Assembly: GCA_021804965.1 (NCBI GenBank)
Contig: JAJZGG010000005.1
Span: forward strand, 1 to 58,430
Length of the DNA: 58,430 bases
Direction: 5' to 3'
Source of the DNA: Acidobacteriota bacterium
Lineage (GTDB): Bacteria; Acidobacteriota; Terriglobia; Terriglobales; Acidobacteriaceae
Below the pieces are notes generated by a model that saw only the letters and a list, made by a program, of their open reading frames with translations, ran no database searches and had not been told where the DNA came from. Shown piece after piece: positions 34,955-44,340 of this stretch. The position numbers and the translations under genes are program-made. How positions within the stretch are numbered: position 1 is the first letter of the stretch; each line of letters starts with the position of its first letter.

Positions 34955-36238
34955 ATGCTGAATCGTCGCCAGTTTGTCTCCGCCTCCGGTCTGCTTCTGC
35001 CTGGCTTTGCCGCCGCCCCGTCCGCCCTGGCCCAGGCTCCGGCATCGACACTGCCCCCGGCGTATCTGCAACTGCCGAACCGCAGTGCCGAGGCCCATCC
35101 GATCTCCCTGACCGAACGCGAACAGCGCTATGAGCGTGCGCAGCAGAAGATGCATGCAGCCGGTCTGGATGCCATCGTTCTGGCAGGCGGGACTTCGCTG
35201 GTCTACTTCACCGGCATTCACTGGTGGAACTCCGAGCGGTTGTTTGTCTGTGTTCTGCCCCGCACCGGAGCTCCCTTCTATGTGGCACCGGCATTTGAGG
35301 AGGAGCGGGTTCGCGCACGTATGGCCGAGGCTCCGGGCGGGCATTTTTCGCGTGTCTACACCTGGCAGGAACAGGAAAATCCCTATGCGCTGGTGGCCAG
35401 GGGCCTGGCCGAGATGGACCTGCGCACCGGACACCTCGGCATCGAGGAGCGAATGCCGTTTGTCTTTGCCGACGGGATTCGCAGCGCGGCAGCCGGCTTC
35501 ACGATTGCCAGCGCCACGGCTGTCACTGCCGGATGCCGCTCCATCAAGTCTCCGGCCGAACTGGCGCTGATGCAGCTGGCCAACGAAATTACGCTGGCGG
35601 TCTATCGCGCCACCTGGCAGTCCATAACGCCGGGCGTGACCAATCGCCAGGTCACGGACTGGATTGCTGCGGCCTATGAGCGATCCGGATTTCCCGGAGA
35701 AGCCAGCTGCCAGGTGGATGCCTGGACTGCGCTGCCGCACGGCGCACCCCAGCCCCAGACCATCCACGAAAACAGCATTGTGATGCTGGACGATGGCTGC
35801 ATCGTGCAGGGCTACCAGTCCGACATCACCCGGACCTTCGTGATGGGCAAGGCCACGGATCCGATGAAAAAGGTGTTTGCCATAGTGCATCAGGCACAGG
35901 GAGCGGCACTGGCTGCTGCCCGCCCCGGAGTGGCGTGTGGAGAGGTGGATGCCGCGGCGCGGAAGGTGATTGTCGATGCCGGTTTTGGCCCCGAATATCG
36001 TTTCTTCACGCATCGCGTGGGTCACGGCATCGGGATGGACATGCATGAGTGGCCCTATCTGGTGCAGGGCAATCCACTTCCGCTGGCCGCCAACATGACG
36101 TTTTCCGACGAGCCCGGCATCTATCAGCGCGATGCCTTTGGCATCCGGCTGGAAGACGACATGCACATTACCGAAGATGGTGCCCGGTTGTTCACGCCGC
36201 AGTGCCTTTCCCTGGAGCAACCCTTCGCTGCTGGCTGA
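34955..36238 (+). CDS. Tat-exported M24 family Xaa-Pro-type peptidase
   Basis: 427 residues. Twin-arginine signal (NRRQFVSASGLLLPGFAAAPSALA) directs the folded enzyme to the periplasm. A creatinase N-terminal domain (about 55-195) precedes the pita-bread catalytic domain (about 203-420). The five metal ligands are present: Asp279, Asp290 (SDITRT), His357 (GHGIG), Glu386 (DEPGIY) and Glu400 (LEDDMHIT). It should remove residues before proline from peptides. Most M24 enzymes are cytoplasmic, so Tat export is notable though not unique. GGGGAAA lies just before the ATG. Confidence 0.93.
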   Translation: MLNRRQFVSASGLLLPGFAAAPSALAQAPASTLPPAYLQLPNRSAEAHPISLTEREQRYERAQQKMHAAGLDAIVLAGGTSLVYFTGIHWWNSERLFVCVLPRTGAPFYVAPAFEEERVRARMAEAPGGHFSRVYTWQEQENPYALVARGLAEMDLRTGHLGIEERMPFVFADGIRSAAAGFTIASATAVTAGCRSIKSPAELALMQLANEITLAVYRATWQSITPGVTNRQVTDWIAAAYERSGFPGEASCQVDAWTALPHGAPQPQTIHENSIVMLDDGCIVQGYQSDITRTFVMGKATDPMKKVFAIVHQAQGAALAAARPGVACGEVDAAARKVIVDAGFGPEYRFFTHRVGHGIGMDMHEWPYLVQGNPLPLAANMTFSDEPGIYQRDAFGIRLEDDMHITEDGARLFTPQCLSLEQPFAAG

Positions 36239-36284
36239 GCGATTCCGGTTTCCCTCGCCGCACCGAATGGACTAGACTCGGGGG

Positions 36285-38126
36285 GTGATGTTGCACTCGT
36301 ACCCCTCCCGTCTTTTCGCGCGGATGGCCGCCTTCAGCCTGGCCCTGGCCATCCTGACTCCGCTGCCAGTTGCGGCTCAGTCCAGCTCTTCCAATCCCGA
36401 AGCAGCACAGGATGCGGCGGCGCAGGGAGCATCGCTTTCCTCCTCCGGCATGCCGACCAGCAAGCTCGCCTATAAGCGGGAAAAATCTCCGTCCCTTGTG
36501 GATCCGGATGGGCCTTCCATCTCGCTGACCACCTCGGAGACGGTGTTTACGATGGCCGCTGCGCTGAACTCCTGCGGGTACAACGATGGGCTGCCCGACA
36601 GCGAACCGATCCGCATGGAGATCCGCAACGCCGTCCAGAAGGTGCTTGTTTCCAGTGAATCTGCCCGGGAAAAGCGCGACAAGGTGTGCCTGTTCATCCA
36701 GCAGCACAACATGACCGGGACGATTCATGACATTACGCAATACATCTCGCTGGCACTCTACCTGACCCCGCCGCCGGAACTGGAGACCTCGGTGGAGCTG
36801 ACGGATATGCCTCCGGATGCCACCCAGGTGGTGGATATTCTTCCCGTGCTGCGGGAGTTTGCGGCGGCGGTGGATCTGCACGGTCTCTGGCTGATTCACC
36901 ACCATGACTACGATCTGATCTCGGCCAGCCTGCATGACAGCCTGACGAAGATGATTCTGAACACCAGCTACTACCTGAAGATGCCGGTGCCGGGCTACGA
37001 TGGCCGCCGATTCCTGGTCGTGGTGGAGCCGCAGCTTTCGCCCAACACCATCAACGCACGCATCTATGGTGCCGACTACGTGGATATTGTTTCCCCCCGC
37101 CATGGGGTGATTCCCATGAACGAGGTTCGCCACACGTATCTGCATTACCTGATTGAGCCGCTGCTGCTGCAGCGCCGCGACTCCATGGATCGCTTTGTCT
37201 CGCTGCTCAAGCTGGTTCAGGATGCGCCCATCGACTACCAGTACAAAAGCGATGTGGCCTCGCTGACGATCGAGTGCCTGATCAAGGCCATTGAAGCGCG
37301 CACGATGGATACCGGCGTGACGCCCTACACGCCGCCACCCGATGCCGCGCGCGAAGACTTTGCCAAGGTGCAGAGCGCACAGAATGCCGTTGCGGAGAAG
37401 ATGGAGCGCGTCCGTCAGGCCCGGGTGGATCACGATATGCGCCAGGGCTGGGTCTTTACCAGCTACTTCTACCACGAGATTGTCCAGTTTGAAAAAAGCC
37501 CATCCAGCCTCTCGGATGTGATCGGCGAGATGGTCTACAGCATGGACGTGCAGCATGAGGCACACATCATCCGCCATATCGACTTCGACCCGACCGTCGA
37601 TGCCGACATCCTGAGCCGCAGCAAGCCGCGCCGCCTGCAGGGGCTTGACCTGGCAGAAAACGAACTGGAAGGCGGAGACATCAAATCCGCCGCAGGTCTG
37701 GCGCAGGTGGCGCTAGCCGATCCGTCCACGATTCCCGGCCAGGGCGTGGGGCGCGCCGACTTTATTCTTGCCCGGATTGCCATCATGACCGGCAAACCGA
37801 TGCAGGCGATGGACAGCTTCCAGAAGGCCGTCACCAACTCGCATGAGCCACGGATTATTGCCTGGTCTCACATTTATCTGGGGCGCATGCTCGACCTGGA
37901 CTGCAAACGCGATCAGGCGGTGGCGGAATACAAGGCTGCGCTGGCAGCCCGCGACGGCCAACTGGATACGCGTCTGGCGGCTGAACGGGGACTGCGCTCT
38001 GCCTACGCGGTAAAAGGCCATACCTGCACGGAAGACGATGCGGACCAGGCAGCTCCCGAGCCAGGGCAAAAACCAGCCAACCCACCCTCGCAGCCGGGAG
38101 ATGATCCGGTTGCAGCCCCCAACTAG
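36285..38126 (+). CDS. Secreted protein of unknown function with C-terminal TPR-like repeats
   Basis: 613 residues with a signal peptide (MAAFSLALAILTPLPVAAQ). The central part (about 90-390) is mostly helical and acidic with no recognised family. It includes NEVRHTYLHYLIEPLLLQR, which recalls a helix with HxxxH spacing, but no metalloprotease signature is complete. From about 445 to 585 helical pairs typical of TPR repeats appear (AGLAQVALADPSTIPGQGVGRADFILARIA..., AWSHIYLGRMLDLDCKRDQAVAEYKAALAA). The tail is Pro/Asp-rich. Start is GTG at 36285 or ATG at 36288; the ribosome site (GGGGG) is very close to both. It stands alone, with a stem-loop 15 bases after its stop. Confidence 0.65.
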   Translation: MMLHSYPSRLFARMAAFSLALAILTPLPVAAQSSSSNPEAAQDAAAQGASLSSSGMPTSKLAYKREKSPSLVDPDGPSISLTTSETVFTMAAALNSCGYNDGLPDSEPIRMEIRNAVQKVLVSSESAREKRDKVCLFIQQHNMTGTIHDITQYISLALYLTPPPELETSVELTDMPPDATQVVDILPVLREFAAAVDLHGLWLIHHHDYDLISASLHDSLTKMILNTSYYLKMPVPGYDGRRFLVVVEPQLSPNTINARIYGADYVDIVSPRHGVIPMNEVRHTYLHYLIEPLLLQRRDSMDRFVSLLKLVQDAPIDYQYKSDVASLTIECLIKAIEARTMDTGVTPYTPPPDAAREDFAKVQSAQNAVAEKMERVRQARVDHDMRQGWVFTSYFYHEIVQFEKSPSSLSDVIGEMVYSMDVQHEAHIIRHIDFDPTVDADILSRSKPRRLQGLDLAENELEGGDIKSAAGLAQVALADPSTIPGQGVGRADFILARIAIMTGKPMQAMDSFQKAVTNSHEPRIIAWSHIYLGRMLDLDCKRDQAVAEYKAALAARDGQLDTRLAAERGLRSAYAVKGHTCTEDDADQAAPEPGQKPANPPSQPGDDPVAAPN

Positions 38127-38141
38127 GGCCAGTTTCCTTTC

Positions 38142-38176
38142 CTGAGCCGACGGCAAAGATCCAACCGAAGGCTCAG
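38142..38176 (+). terminator. Possible terminator hairpin
   Basis: CTGAGCC (38142-38148) pairs with GGCTCAG (38170-38176) across 21 bases. It lies 15 bases after the preceding stop but has no T-run, so termination is uncertain. Confidence 0.35.
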
Positions 38177-38202
38177 AATCCGCATTTCGGCCTTTCTGAA
38201 GA

Positions 38203-38279
38203 CGATTTCAGGAATTTCCATGGCAGTTGCCGGGGATTGCCGTTTCGGGCGGCTACCATGGAAGCAGTCCCTGAAATCG
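38203..38279 (+). promoter_or_regulatory. Long leader hairpin upstream of rnc, probable RNase III autoregulatory site
   Basis: Three stacked stems form one 77-base hairpin. CGATTTCAGG pairs with CCTGAAATCG (10 bp); TTCCATGG with CCATGGAA (8 bp); AGTTGCC with GGCGGCT (7 bp with two G-U pairs). One asymmetric internal loop and one mismatch interrupt about 25 bp of duplex. It ends 20 bases before the TTG start and 9 bases before the GAGG ribosome site. RNase III cleaves such extended duplexes, and in enteric bacteria it cuts its own mRNA leader. Confidence 0.7.
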
Positions 38280-38298
38280 ACCTGTGCGAGGCCCCAGA

Positions 38299-39186
38299 TT
38301 GAGTCGCGAAGCCGATCTCAACCATCTTGAAGCGATTCTGGAACATCGGTTTCGTTCCCGTGAGCTGCTCCTGCTGGCACTCACGCATCGCTCCATGGGT
38401 CACGAACGAATTCCTGAAGGCAGCGAGCCGGGTGCTCCGCGGTATGACAATGAGCGGCTGGAGTTCCTTGGCGATGCCGTCCTTGGCCTGGTCGTCTCGG
38501 ACGCCATCTTTGCCCTGAATCCGGACTGGCAGGAAGGCGAGCTGACGCGCGTGAAAGCGCAACTGGTCAGCCGCAAGCACATGGCCCAGGTGGCACTTTC
38601 CATTGATCTTGGCCGCCACCTGCTGCTGGGCAAAGGCGAGGAACGCACCGGCGGCAGGCGCAAGCTTACCCTGCTGGCCAACGCCATGGAAGCCGTGCTC
38701 GCAGCACTGTATCTGGACGGCGGCATCCAGGTGGTGCGGCGCTTCACGGAGCGCTACATTCTGGGCGAGGCGGCACGCCAGCTGGCTGCGCGGATCCAGA
38801 TTGATGCCAATCTGGGCGACTGCAAATCCACCCTGCAGGAAGAGCTTCAGGCAGCCCACTGCGGCACGCCCACCTACGCCGTGGAGCAGGAGTCTGGACC
38901 TGACCACCGCAAGCATTATCAGGTGATGCTGCGCATCCGGCGTCCGGATGGCTCCCTGACCGGTATATTGACCCGCGGCCTGGGTGGCACCAAGAAGAAA
39001 GCCGAGCAGGAGGCTGCCCGCATCGCTCTGGATCGGATTGCGGAGGCCGGTGTTGCCTCCCTGCTTGAGCAATCCGCATCCGACGCTGCCGCCAGCCCGG
39101 CTCCGACAAATGCGACTCCGGCCGTGCCACCCCAGGCGCATCCGCAGCGCATCCGATCTCCCCGGTCCGGAGCAGCGCGTTCATGA
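38299..39186 (+). CDS. rnc: Ribonuclease III
   Basis: Double-strand-specific endoribonuclease for rRNA and mRNA processing. 295 residues from the TTG start. The catalytic domain has the signature NERLEFLGDAVLG, and the downstream acidic pair lies in NAMEAVLAALYLDGG. A dsRNA-binding domain follows (DCKSTLQEELQAAHCGTPTYAV ... GGTKKKAEQEAARIAL). A low-complexity Ala/Pro tail of about 55 residues is unusual for the family. TTG at 38299 has GAGG 7 bases upstream; a GTG at 38284 would have its ribosome site buried in the leader hairpin. It opens a run of five genes and overlaps the next gene in ATGA. Confidence 0.93.
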   Translation: MSREADLNHLEAILEHRFRSRELLLLALTHRSMGHERIPEGSEPGAPRYDNERLEFLGDAVLGLVVSDAIFALNPDWQEGELTRVKAQLVSRKHMAQVALSIDLGRHLLLGKGEERTGGRRKLTLLANAMEAVLAALYLDGGIQVVRRFTERYILGEAARQLAARIQIDANLGDCKSTLQEELQAAHCGTPTYAVEQESGPDHRKHYQVMLRIRRPDGSLTGILTRGLGGTKKKAEQEAARIALDRIAEAGVASLLEQSASDAAASPAPTNATPAVPPQAHPQRIRSPRSGAARS

Positions 39187-39989
39187 CATCGGATCCAATG
39201 CAGACGCAGGCACTCCCAACCAACACGCCCGGAGCGCAACATGGACGGCAACAGACCACTGCGCACGGTCCGCTGCAAGCCCTGGAGTCCCTGCTGCGGA
39301 TGACCTGCATTGCACTGTTTGTGGTCACGTTCATCGTGCAGCCGGTGGTGATCCCCTCGGAGAGCATGGAGCCCACGCTGATGGTTGGCGACTTCCTGCT
39401 GGTGGACCACATTTCGCTGGCGTCGAATGCACCCTGGCACATGCTGCTCGCTGCCAGACAGCCGGTACGGCAACAGATCATCCTCTTCCGCTCGCCGGAG
39501 CATCCCCGCCACTATCTGATCAAACGGATTGTCGGCATCCCGGGGGATCATCTCCGCGTGGCTGCCGATCAGGTATGGGTCAATGGCCAACTGCTCCATG
39601 AACCGTATCTGGAGCCACAATCTCACAGTACGGCGGCGGCACTGGAGGACTTTCCCGTGCATGCCTATACGGATCCCCGCATGGATCTGGGGTGGTGGAA
39701 CAGCCTGCACCAGCTTGTACACGATGATCAGCTGACCGTTCCGCCGGGCAAATACTTCGTTCTTGGGGACAACCGCTCGCACAGCCTGGACTCCCGCTAT
39801 TGGGGGTTTGTGGACCGTGACCAGATTGTTGCCACGCCGATTCTGATCTATTTTTCCCTCCGCAGGACGCCGACACCCGAGCTGCCCGGAGCACAGCCAG
39901 CGAATGATAGACTCGGATTCGATGGCAGTCTGCTGGATCGTATCCGCCACGGTGTCCGCTGGTCACGTCTGTTTCAGCTCGTGCATTAG
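39183..39989 (+). CDS. lepB: Signal peptidase I, first of a tandem pair
   Basis: 268 residues, inner-membrane protease with one N-terminal helix (about 41-57). The catalytic Ser61 is in PSESMEPTL, the general base Lys114 in LIKRIVGIPGD, and GDNRSHSLDSRYWG is box E. It removes signal peptides from secreted proteins. The start codon overlaps the rnc stop. rnc beside lepB is a common bacterial arrangement. A second copy lies 91 bases downstream. Confidence 0.93.
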   Translation: MTSDPMQTQALPTNTPGAQHGRQQTTAHGPLQALESLLRMTCIALFVVTFIVQPVVIPSESMEPTLMVGDFLLVDHISLASNAPWHMLLAARQPVRQQIILFRSPEHPRHYLIKRIVGIPGDHLRVAADQVWVNGQLLHEPYLEPQSHSTAAALEDFPVHAYTDPRMDLGWWNSLHQLVHDDQLTVPPGKYFVLGDNRSHSLDSRYWGFVDRDQIVATPILIYFSLRRTPTPELPGAQPANDRLGFDGSLLDRIRHGVRWSRLFQLVH

Positions 39990-40080
39990 CGCCTCCGGCT
40001 CTCAGGCAGCATCCATGCATCGGTAGTTTTTATCCTTCAGGAGCAGTACAGTCCCACCCGCGACGAACGGACACCACGCA

Positions 40081-40893
40081 ATGACCACATCCAAGCGAAC
40101 CAACAAGCAGACGGAAAGCACGGAATCGCTTCAGGCAGGTGCAGCCATACCGCAGCCCCGTGCCGAGGAGACGCCGCTGGAGTCGCTCTCCGGCATGTGC
40201 GCCGTGCTTGTTGTGGGTCTCTTTGTGCTTACCTTCATTGCGCAGAACTTCGTCATTCCCTCCGGCTCCATGGAGAACACGCTGCTGGTGGGCGATCACC
40301 TGATGGTGGATCGAATCACGCTGGCGCCGCCTTCGCACTGGATGCCGCTGGTGCACTATCGCGAGCCTCGCCGGGGAGACATCATCGTCTTCCTGAAGCC
40401 TGGAAATCCGGACATGTTCCTCGTCAAGCGCCTGATCGCCGTGCCCGGCGACCGGATTCATCTGCGGAACGGGGTGGTGATCCTGAATGGCGTGGCCCAG
40501 AACGAGCCCTACGCGCGACTTCGCCCGGAAGACACCTACTCGGCATACATCGACGATTTTCCTTCCGTGTCGCCGTTTGACTCCAGCGATGTGACGACCG
40601 AGTGGGCGATTGATCTCTCCCATCACATTGAAGGCAACGATCTGGTGGTCCCTCCGGGGATGTATTTCATGATGGGCGACCATCGCCACAACAGTCTGGA
40701 TTCGCGATTCTGGGGCTTTGTGCCGCGAGCCAATATTGTAGGCAGACCCCTGTTCAACTTCTGGTCCTTCGTCACGCCGGACGATCAGGTGGACAAGACA
40801 GGAATCGGCGACCGGCTGGCCTGGGCGGCACACGTGGGCATCCATTTCTTCACCGATACGCGCTGGAAGCGTACGTTTCATGTGGTGCGATAG
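40081..40893 (+). CDS. lepB: Signal peptidase I, second of a tandem pair
   Basis: 270 residues, same fold as its neighbour. The catalytic Ser63 is in PSGSMENTLLVGD, Lys116 in LVKRLIAVPGD, and box E reads GDHRHNSLDSRFWG with His replacing the usual Asn. The two copies share the membrane helix and boxes but differ widely elsewhere, so the duplication is old. A different substrate range is possible. The ribosome site is weak. It ends 16 bases before the AsmA-type gene. Confidence 0.92.
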   Translation: MTTSKRTNKQTESTESLQAGAAIPQPRAEETPLESLSGMCAVLVVGLFVLTFIAQNFVIPSGSMENTLLVGDHLMVDRITLAPPSHWMPLVHYREPRRGDIIVFLKPGNPDMFLVKRLIAVPGDRIHLRNGVVILNGVAQNEPYARLRPEDTYSAYIDDFPSVSPFDSSDVTTEWAIDLSHHIEGNDLVVPPGMYFMMGDHRHNSLDSRFWGFVPRANIVGRPLFNFWSFVTPDDQVDKTGIGDRLAWAAHVGIHFFTDTRWKRTFHVVR

Positions 40894-40909
40894 TCTGGTG
40901 CGATAGGCC

Positions 40910-43549
40910 ATGAACGAGCCCACGGGTCACATCCCGGACCAATCTTCCGAACCCGGTTCTGCGGCACGTCCGCTGATGCGCCGCCCATGGTTTCTGCCTG
41001 CGCTGCTGGTGGTGCTGCTGCTGGCTGCCTTTCTGCTTCCCTCGCAGCTTGGCATCAGCCGTTATCAGCGCTCCATCGCCTCGGTGATGGCTCGATCCAT
41101 CGGCCGTCCAGTCCATCTGTCCGGGGTTGACTGGCGGCTGCTCCCCACGCCGGCCTTTGTACTGCATGACCTCACGGTCAGCGAGGATGCCTCCTTTGGA
41201 GCAGAGCCGCTGCTGACGGCACGAACCGTGATTGCCTCGGTGAATCTGTTTTCCCTGTGGCGTGGGCGTCCGGTCTTCAGCAGCATCCATGTGGATCAGG
41301 CCAGCCTGAATCTGGTGCGCAATCCGGCCGGACGCTGGAATCTGGAGGCGCTGCTGGCAGGGCCGGCGCAGCAACATCTGGCCGGCGCAGGTGCAGCTGC
41401 CCATCCTCATACGCTGCCCTATCTGGAAGCCACCGAGTCCCGGATCAACCTGAAGTTTGGCAGCGAAAAAAGCCCCTATTCGCTGGTCAACTCCGATCTT
41501 TCCTTCTGGCAGGACAAGCCGGGGCAATGGCGCATCCGCCTGCGCGGCCAGCCGGTGCGCACAGACATTGCACAGAGCAGCGACAGCGGCCAGGATGCGG
41601 GCGAGATCCGCATGGAAGGCAGCATGCTTTCGGCAGCTTCGCTTCGCCAGATGCCGGTCCACCTGCAGCTTGCCTGGCGCAACGCCCAGCTTGGGCAGCT
41701 CTCGCTGCTGCTGCTTGGCGACGATGCCGGCTGGCGTGGGAATCTGACTGCGGATGTTGCCCTGAACGGAACCGCCGAGCGCGCCACAGTGCAGGGCCGG
41801 CTGCGGGCCACGCAGGTGCATCGCGCAGAACTGGGTCCCGTGGCTCCGCTGGACTTTGATTCCAACTGCGGGCTGATGTACGAGCATACGCTCCGCGCCA
41901 TCCATCAACTGCACTGCGACACCAGCATCGGTGGCGGGCATCTGCTCTATGCCGCCGAGATTCCGGCTGCCGAGGAACACGCTGCCCACCAGCAGACAGT
42001 CACCTTCCAGCAGATTCCCCTGCAGGCACCGCTGGATCTGCTACGAACGCTGCGCAGCGGCATCGCCCCCGGCATCAGCGCCGCCGGGACGCTGAATGGT
42101 GCGCTGAGCCTGCAGTCGCCGGTATCGCAGCCCATCCGCCCCTTGCATCGACGGCCCCACCCGAAAGCGACAACCGCTGCATCGCCGGTGTGGACGGGAG
42201 CGCTGAATCTTACGGGAGGCGAGCTGCGCGGCGGGAGTCTCACTCATCCATGGTCCCTGCCTCATCTCACGCTGCAATCCGATGGGACTGGCACCCTGGA
42301 AACAGCGCTTCCGCTACCGGTGTGCCACTCCAAAGCAGTCCCGACCGACTGCATGGCAGCAGTGAATCTGAGCCGTTCCGGCTATGTGATGCGCGTTACG
42401 GGGGACGCCGACGTACCGGCACTTCATGACTTTGCAACTGCGCTTGGGATTTCCCTTCCGGCGCTGGACGGCTTTCAGGATGGCACCGCCGATCTGCATC
42501 TGCTCGGCGAAGGCTCGTGGATTCACTCCAGCCCGCAGCTCCCCACGCTGTCCGGCTCCGCCGCTGCTGCGGATGCGCTGACGGGCACGGTTCACCTGCG
42601 GGCAGCACGCTGGAGCCATCCCTCGCTGGCATTGCCCATCAGCCTGCCGGATGCGACCCTCACCCTGCATCCGGATTCCTTCCAGCTGCAGGGCACGGTG
42701 ACGGCAGGTGGCAACCGCGCGCAGCTGATCTTCGTGCAGTCCGCGCCTGCGACGGCGCCCCCGGACCTGCCAGCCCTGGATGCCACACAGACGACACAAG
42801 CGGATGCAGCGCCGGTTCCAACGCTCTCACTGACCTTGGATCGACTGGATGCGACGGCGATGGAGGACCTGCTGGCCCCGGCCGAACACGCGACCGGCCT
42901 GTTGGCTGCGCTTGCCAGCCGAGTGCATCCCGAATCGCTGCCCGCCCTGCCGGCACTGCAGCTGACGCTGAGCGCCAACTCCTGCACCCTGGACCGACTT
43001 ACCCTGACCCACTGCACGGCCAGCCTGCATCGAGCACCCGCCGACCCGCAGCGCACCTTTGCTTTGGATAGCTTCCGGGGCAGCTTTGCCGGAGGATCCG
43101 TCTCGGCCACGGGAACCATCGACGGGGCTGCCGACACGCAACGATTCCGCCTGCATCTGGAGGCACAGAATCTGCAGCCCGCTCCGGTGGCTGCCCTGGT
43201 GTCGGCACACTGGAGCGGTGGATCCCTGAACGCGACAGCCGATCTGGCCACGCAGGGCACCACGCCGGCGCAGTGGGTTGCTGCTGCCACGGGCAATGTG
43301 CATTTTGACTGGAAACATGGCTTGCTGAATGGCGTGGCCCCAGCCGCCACCGGTGCTGCACCTTCGCCCCAGAAGCAGGCACACGCACAGCCGTTCGATC
43401 GCTGGACCGGCACGGCGCAGTGGAGCGGCAGTCATCTGACGCTCGGCGCCAATACACTGACCCAACATGGAAAAACCATCCCGCTGACGGGAACGATTCC
43501 GTATGGAGGCCCGCCGCAGTTGATCCTGCCGCATTCCCTCCTTCCCTAG
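40910..43549 (+). CDS. AsmA-family envelope protein
   Basis: 879 residues with one N-terminal membrane helix (about 25-43, WFLPALLVVLLLAAFLLP) and a long periplasmic beta-rich body. The opening ISRYQRSIASVMARSIGRPVHLSGVDWRLLPTPAFVLHDLTVSED is the AsmA N-terminal pattern, and the C-terminal part (FRGSFAGGSVSATGTIDGA) matches the repeated AsmA_2-type strands. AsmA-like proteins are thought to move or sort phospholipids between membranes. Placed after the signal peptidases and before a HAD gene on the same strand. Confidence 0.82.
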   Translation: MNEPTGHIPDQSSEPGSAARPLMRRPWFLPALLVVLLLAAFLLPSQLGISRYQRSIASVMARSIGRPVHLSGVDWRLLPTPAFVLHDLTVSEDASFGAEPLLTARTVIASVNLFSLWRGRPVFSSIHVDQASLNLVRNPAGRWNLEALLAGPAQQHLAGAGAAAHPHTLPYLEATESRINLKFGSEKSPYSLVNSDLSFWQDKPGQWRIRLRGQPVRTDIAQSSDSGQDAGEIRMEGSMLSAASLRQMPVHLQLAWRNAQLGQLSLLLLGDDAGWRGNLTADVALNGTAERATVQGRLRATQVHRAELGPVAPLDFDSNCGLMYEHTLRAIHQLHCDTSIGGGHLLYAAEIPAAEEHAAHQQTVTFQQIPLQAPLDLLRTLRSGIAPGISAAGTLNGALSLQSPVSQPIRPLHRRPHPKATTAASPVWTGALNLTGGELRGGSLTHPWSLPHLTLQSDGTGTLETALPLPVCHSKAVPTDCMAAVNLSRSGYVMRVTGDADVPALHDFATALGISLPALDGFQDGTADLHLLGEGSWIHSSPQLPTLSGSAAAADALTGTVHLRAARWSHPSLALPISLPDATLTLHPDSFQLQGTVTAGGNRAQLIFVQSAPATAPPDLPALDATQTTQADAAPVPTLSLTLDRLDATAMEDLLAPAEHATGLLAALASRVHPESLPALPALQLTLSANSCTLDRLTLTHCTASLHRAPADPQRTFALDSFRGSFAGGSVSATGTIDGAADTQRFRLHLEAQNLQPAPVAALVSAHWSGGSLNATADLATQGTTPAQWVAAATGNVHFDWKHGLLNGVAPAATGAAPSPQKQAHAQPFDRWTGTAQWSGSHLTLGANTLTQHGKTIPLTGTIPYGGPPQLILPHSLLP

Positions 43550-43646
43550 CCGATCCGCGGGATACACCCAGGCGCTGCCGGAGAGCGCATTGCCTCTTCG
43601 GTTCAGGATTCCTCCATTCCCAGCCACCTACCAGGAGATTGTCGTC

Positions 43647-44306
43647 GTGACCGAACTTATTTGCCGGGGATTCCTCTTTGACATGGATGGAATTCTGATC
43701 TCCTCGCTTGGCTCTGTGGAGCGGTGCTGGCGCACCTGGGCTCTGGAGCATGATGTGGACCCGGAACTTGCCATTCGAACGGCGCACGGCTGCCGGGCCA
43801 TCGAAACCATCCGCAAGCTTCGGCCGGACCTGGATGACCAGGCCGAACTCCGCCGCATCGAAGACCTGGAGGTTGCCGATCAGGAAGGCGTGACGATTCT
43901 GCCCGGCGTTGCTTCCCTGCTGGGTTCGCTGCCGGCAGACCGCTGGACCATCGTCACCTCAGCCACGGAGCGACTGGCGCGCGTCCGGCTGAGGGCGGCA
44001 GGCATTCAGCCTCCGGAGCGATTCATCACTGCCGATCAGGTGACGGAAGGCAAGCCTCACCCCGAGCCTTATCTGCGCGGGGCGGCGCTGCTTGGCCTTG
44101 ATCCTGCCGAGTGCGTGGTCTTCGAGGACGCCGGCTCCGGCGCCATCGCCGGTCGGGCCGCAGGAGCCACGGTTGTGGCCACCCTGTTCTCGCACACGCC
44201 CGAGCAACTGCACGCGGCGCACCATCTCGTGCGGGATCTGACGTGCGTACAGGTCCAGTGGCGACCGGAGGCGTCTGCTTTCCAACTGCGCTTCCAGCCG
44301 GCCTGA
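43647..44306 (+). CDS. HAD-superfamily sugar-phosphatase-like protein
   Basis: 219 residues. Motif I is FDMDGILISS, where the first and third Asp-containing positions are kept; motif II TSAT; motif III Lys in GKPHPEP; motif IV FEDAGSG. The cap is of the small alpha-helical type, placing it among glycerol-3-phosphatase or sugar phosphatases of the beta-phosphoglucomutase group. A small phosphorylated sugar or polyol is the likely substrate. GTG start with AGGAGA 8 bases upstream, rather than the ATG 57 bases earlier. Last gene of the rnc run; converges on kdsB. Confidence 0.85.
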   Translation: MTELICRGFLFDMDGILISSLGSVERCWRTWALEHDVDPELAIRTAHGCRAIETIRKLRPDLDDQAELRRIEDLEVADQEGVTILPGVASLLGSLPADRWTIVTSATERLARVRLRAAGIQPPERFITADQVTEGKPHPEPYLRGAALLGLDPAECVVFEDAGSGAIAGRAAGATVVATLFSHTPEQLHAAHHLVRDLTCVQVQWRPEASAFQLRFQPA

Positions 44307-44340
44307 TCCGCTTCCCGCCGCCGGCCAGTGGAAAGCTCCC

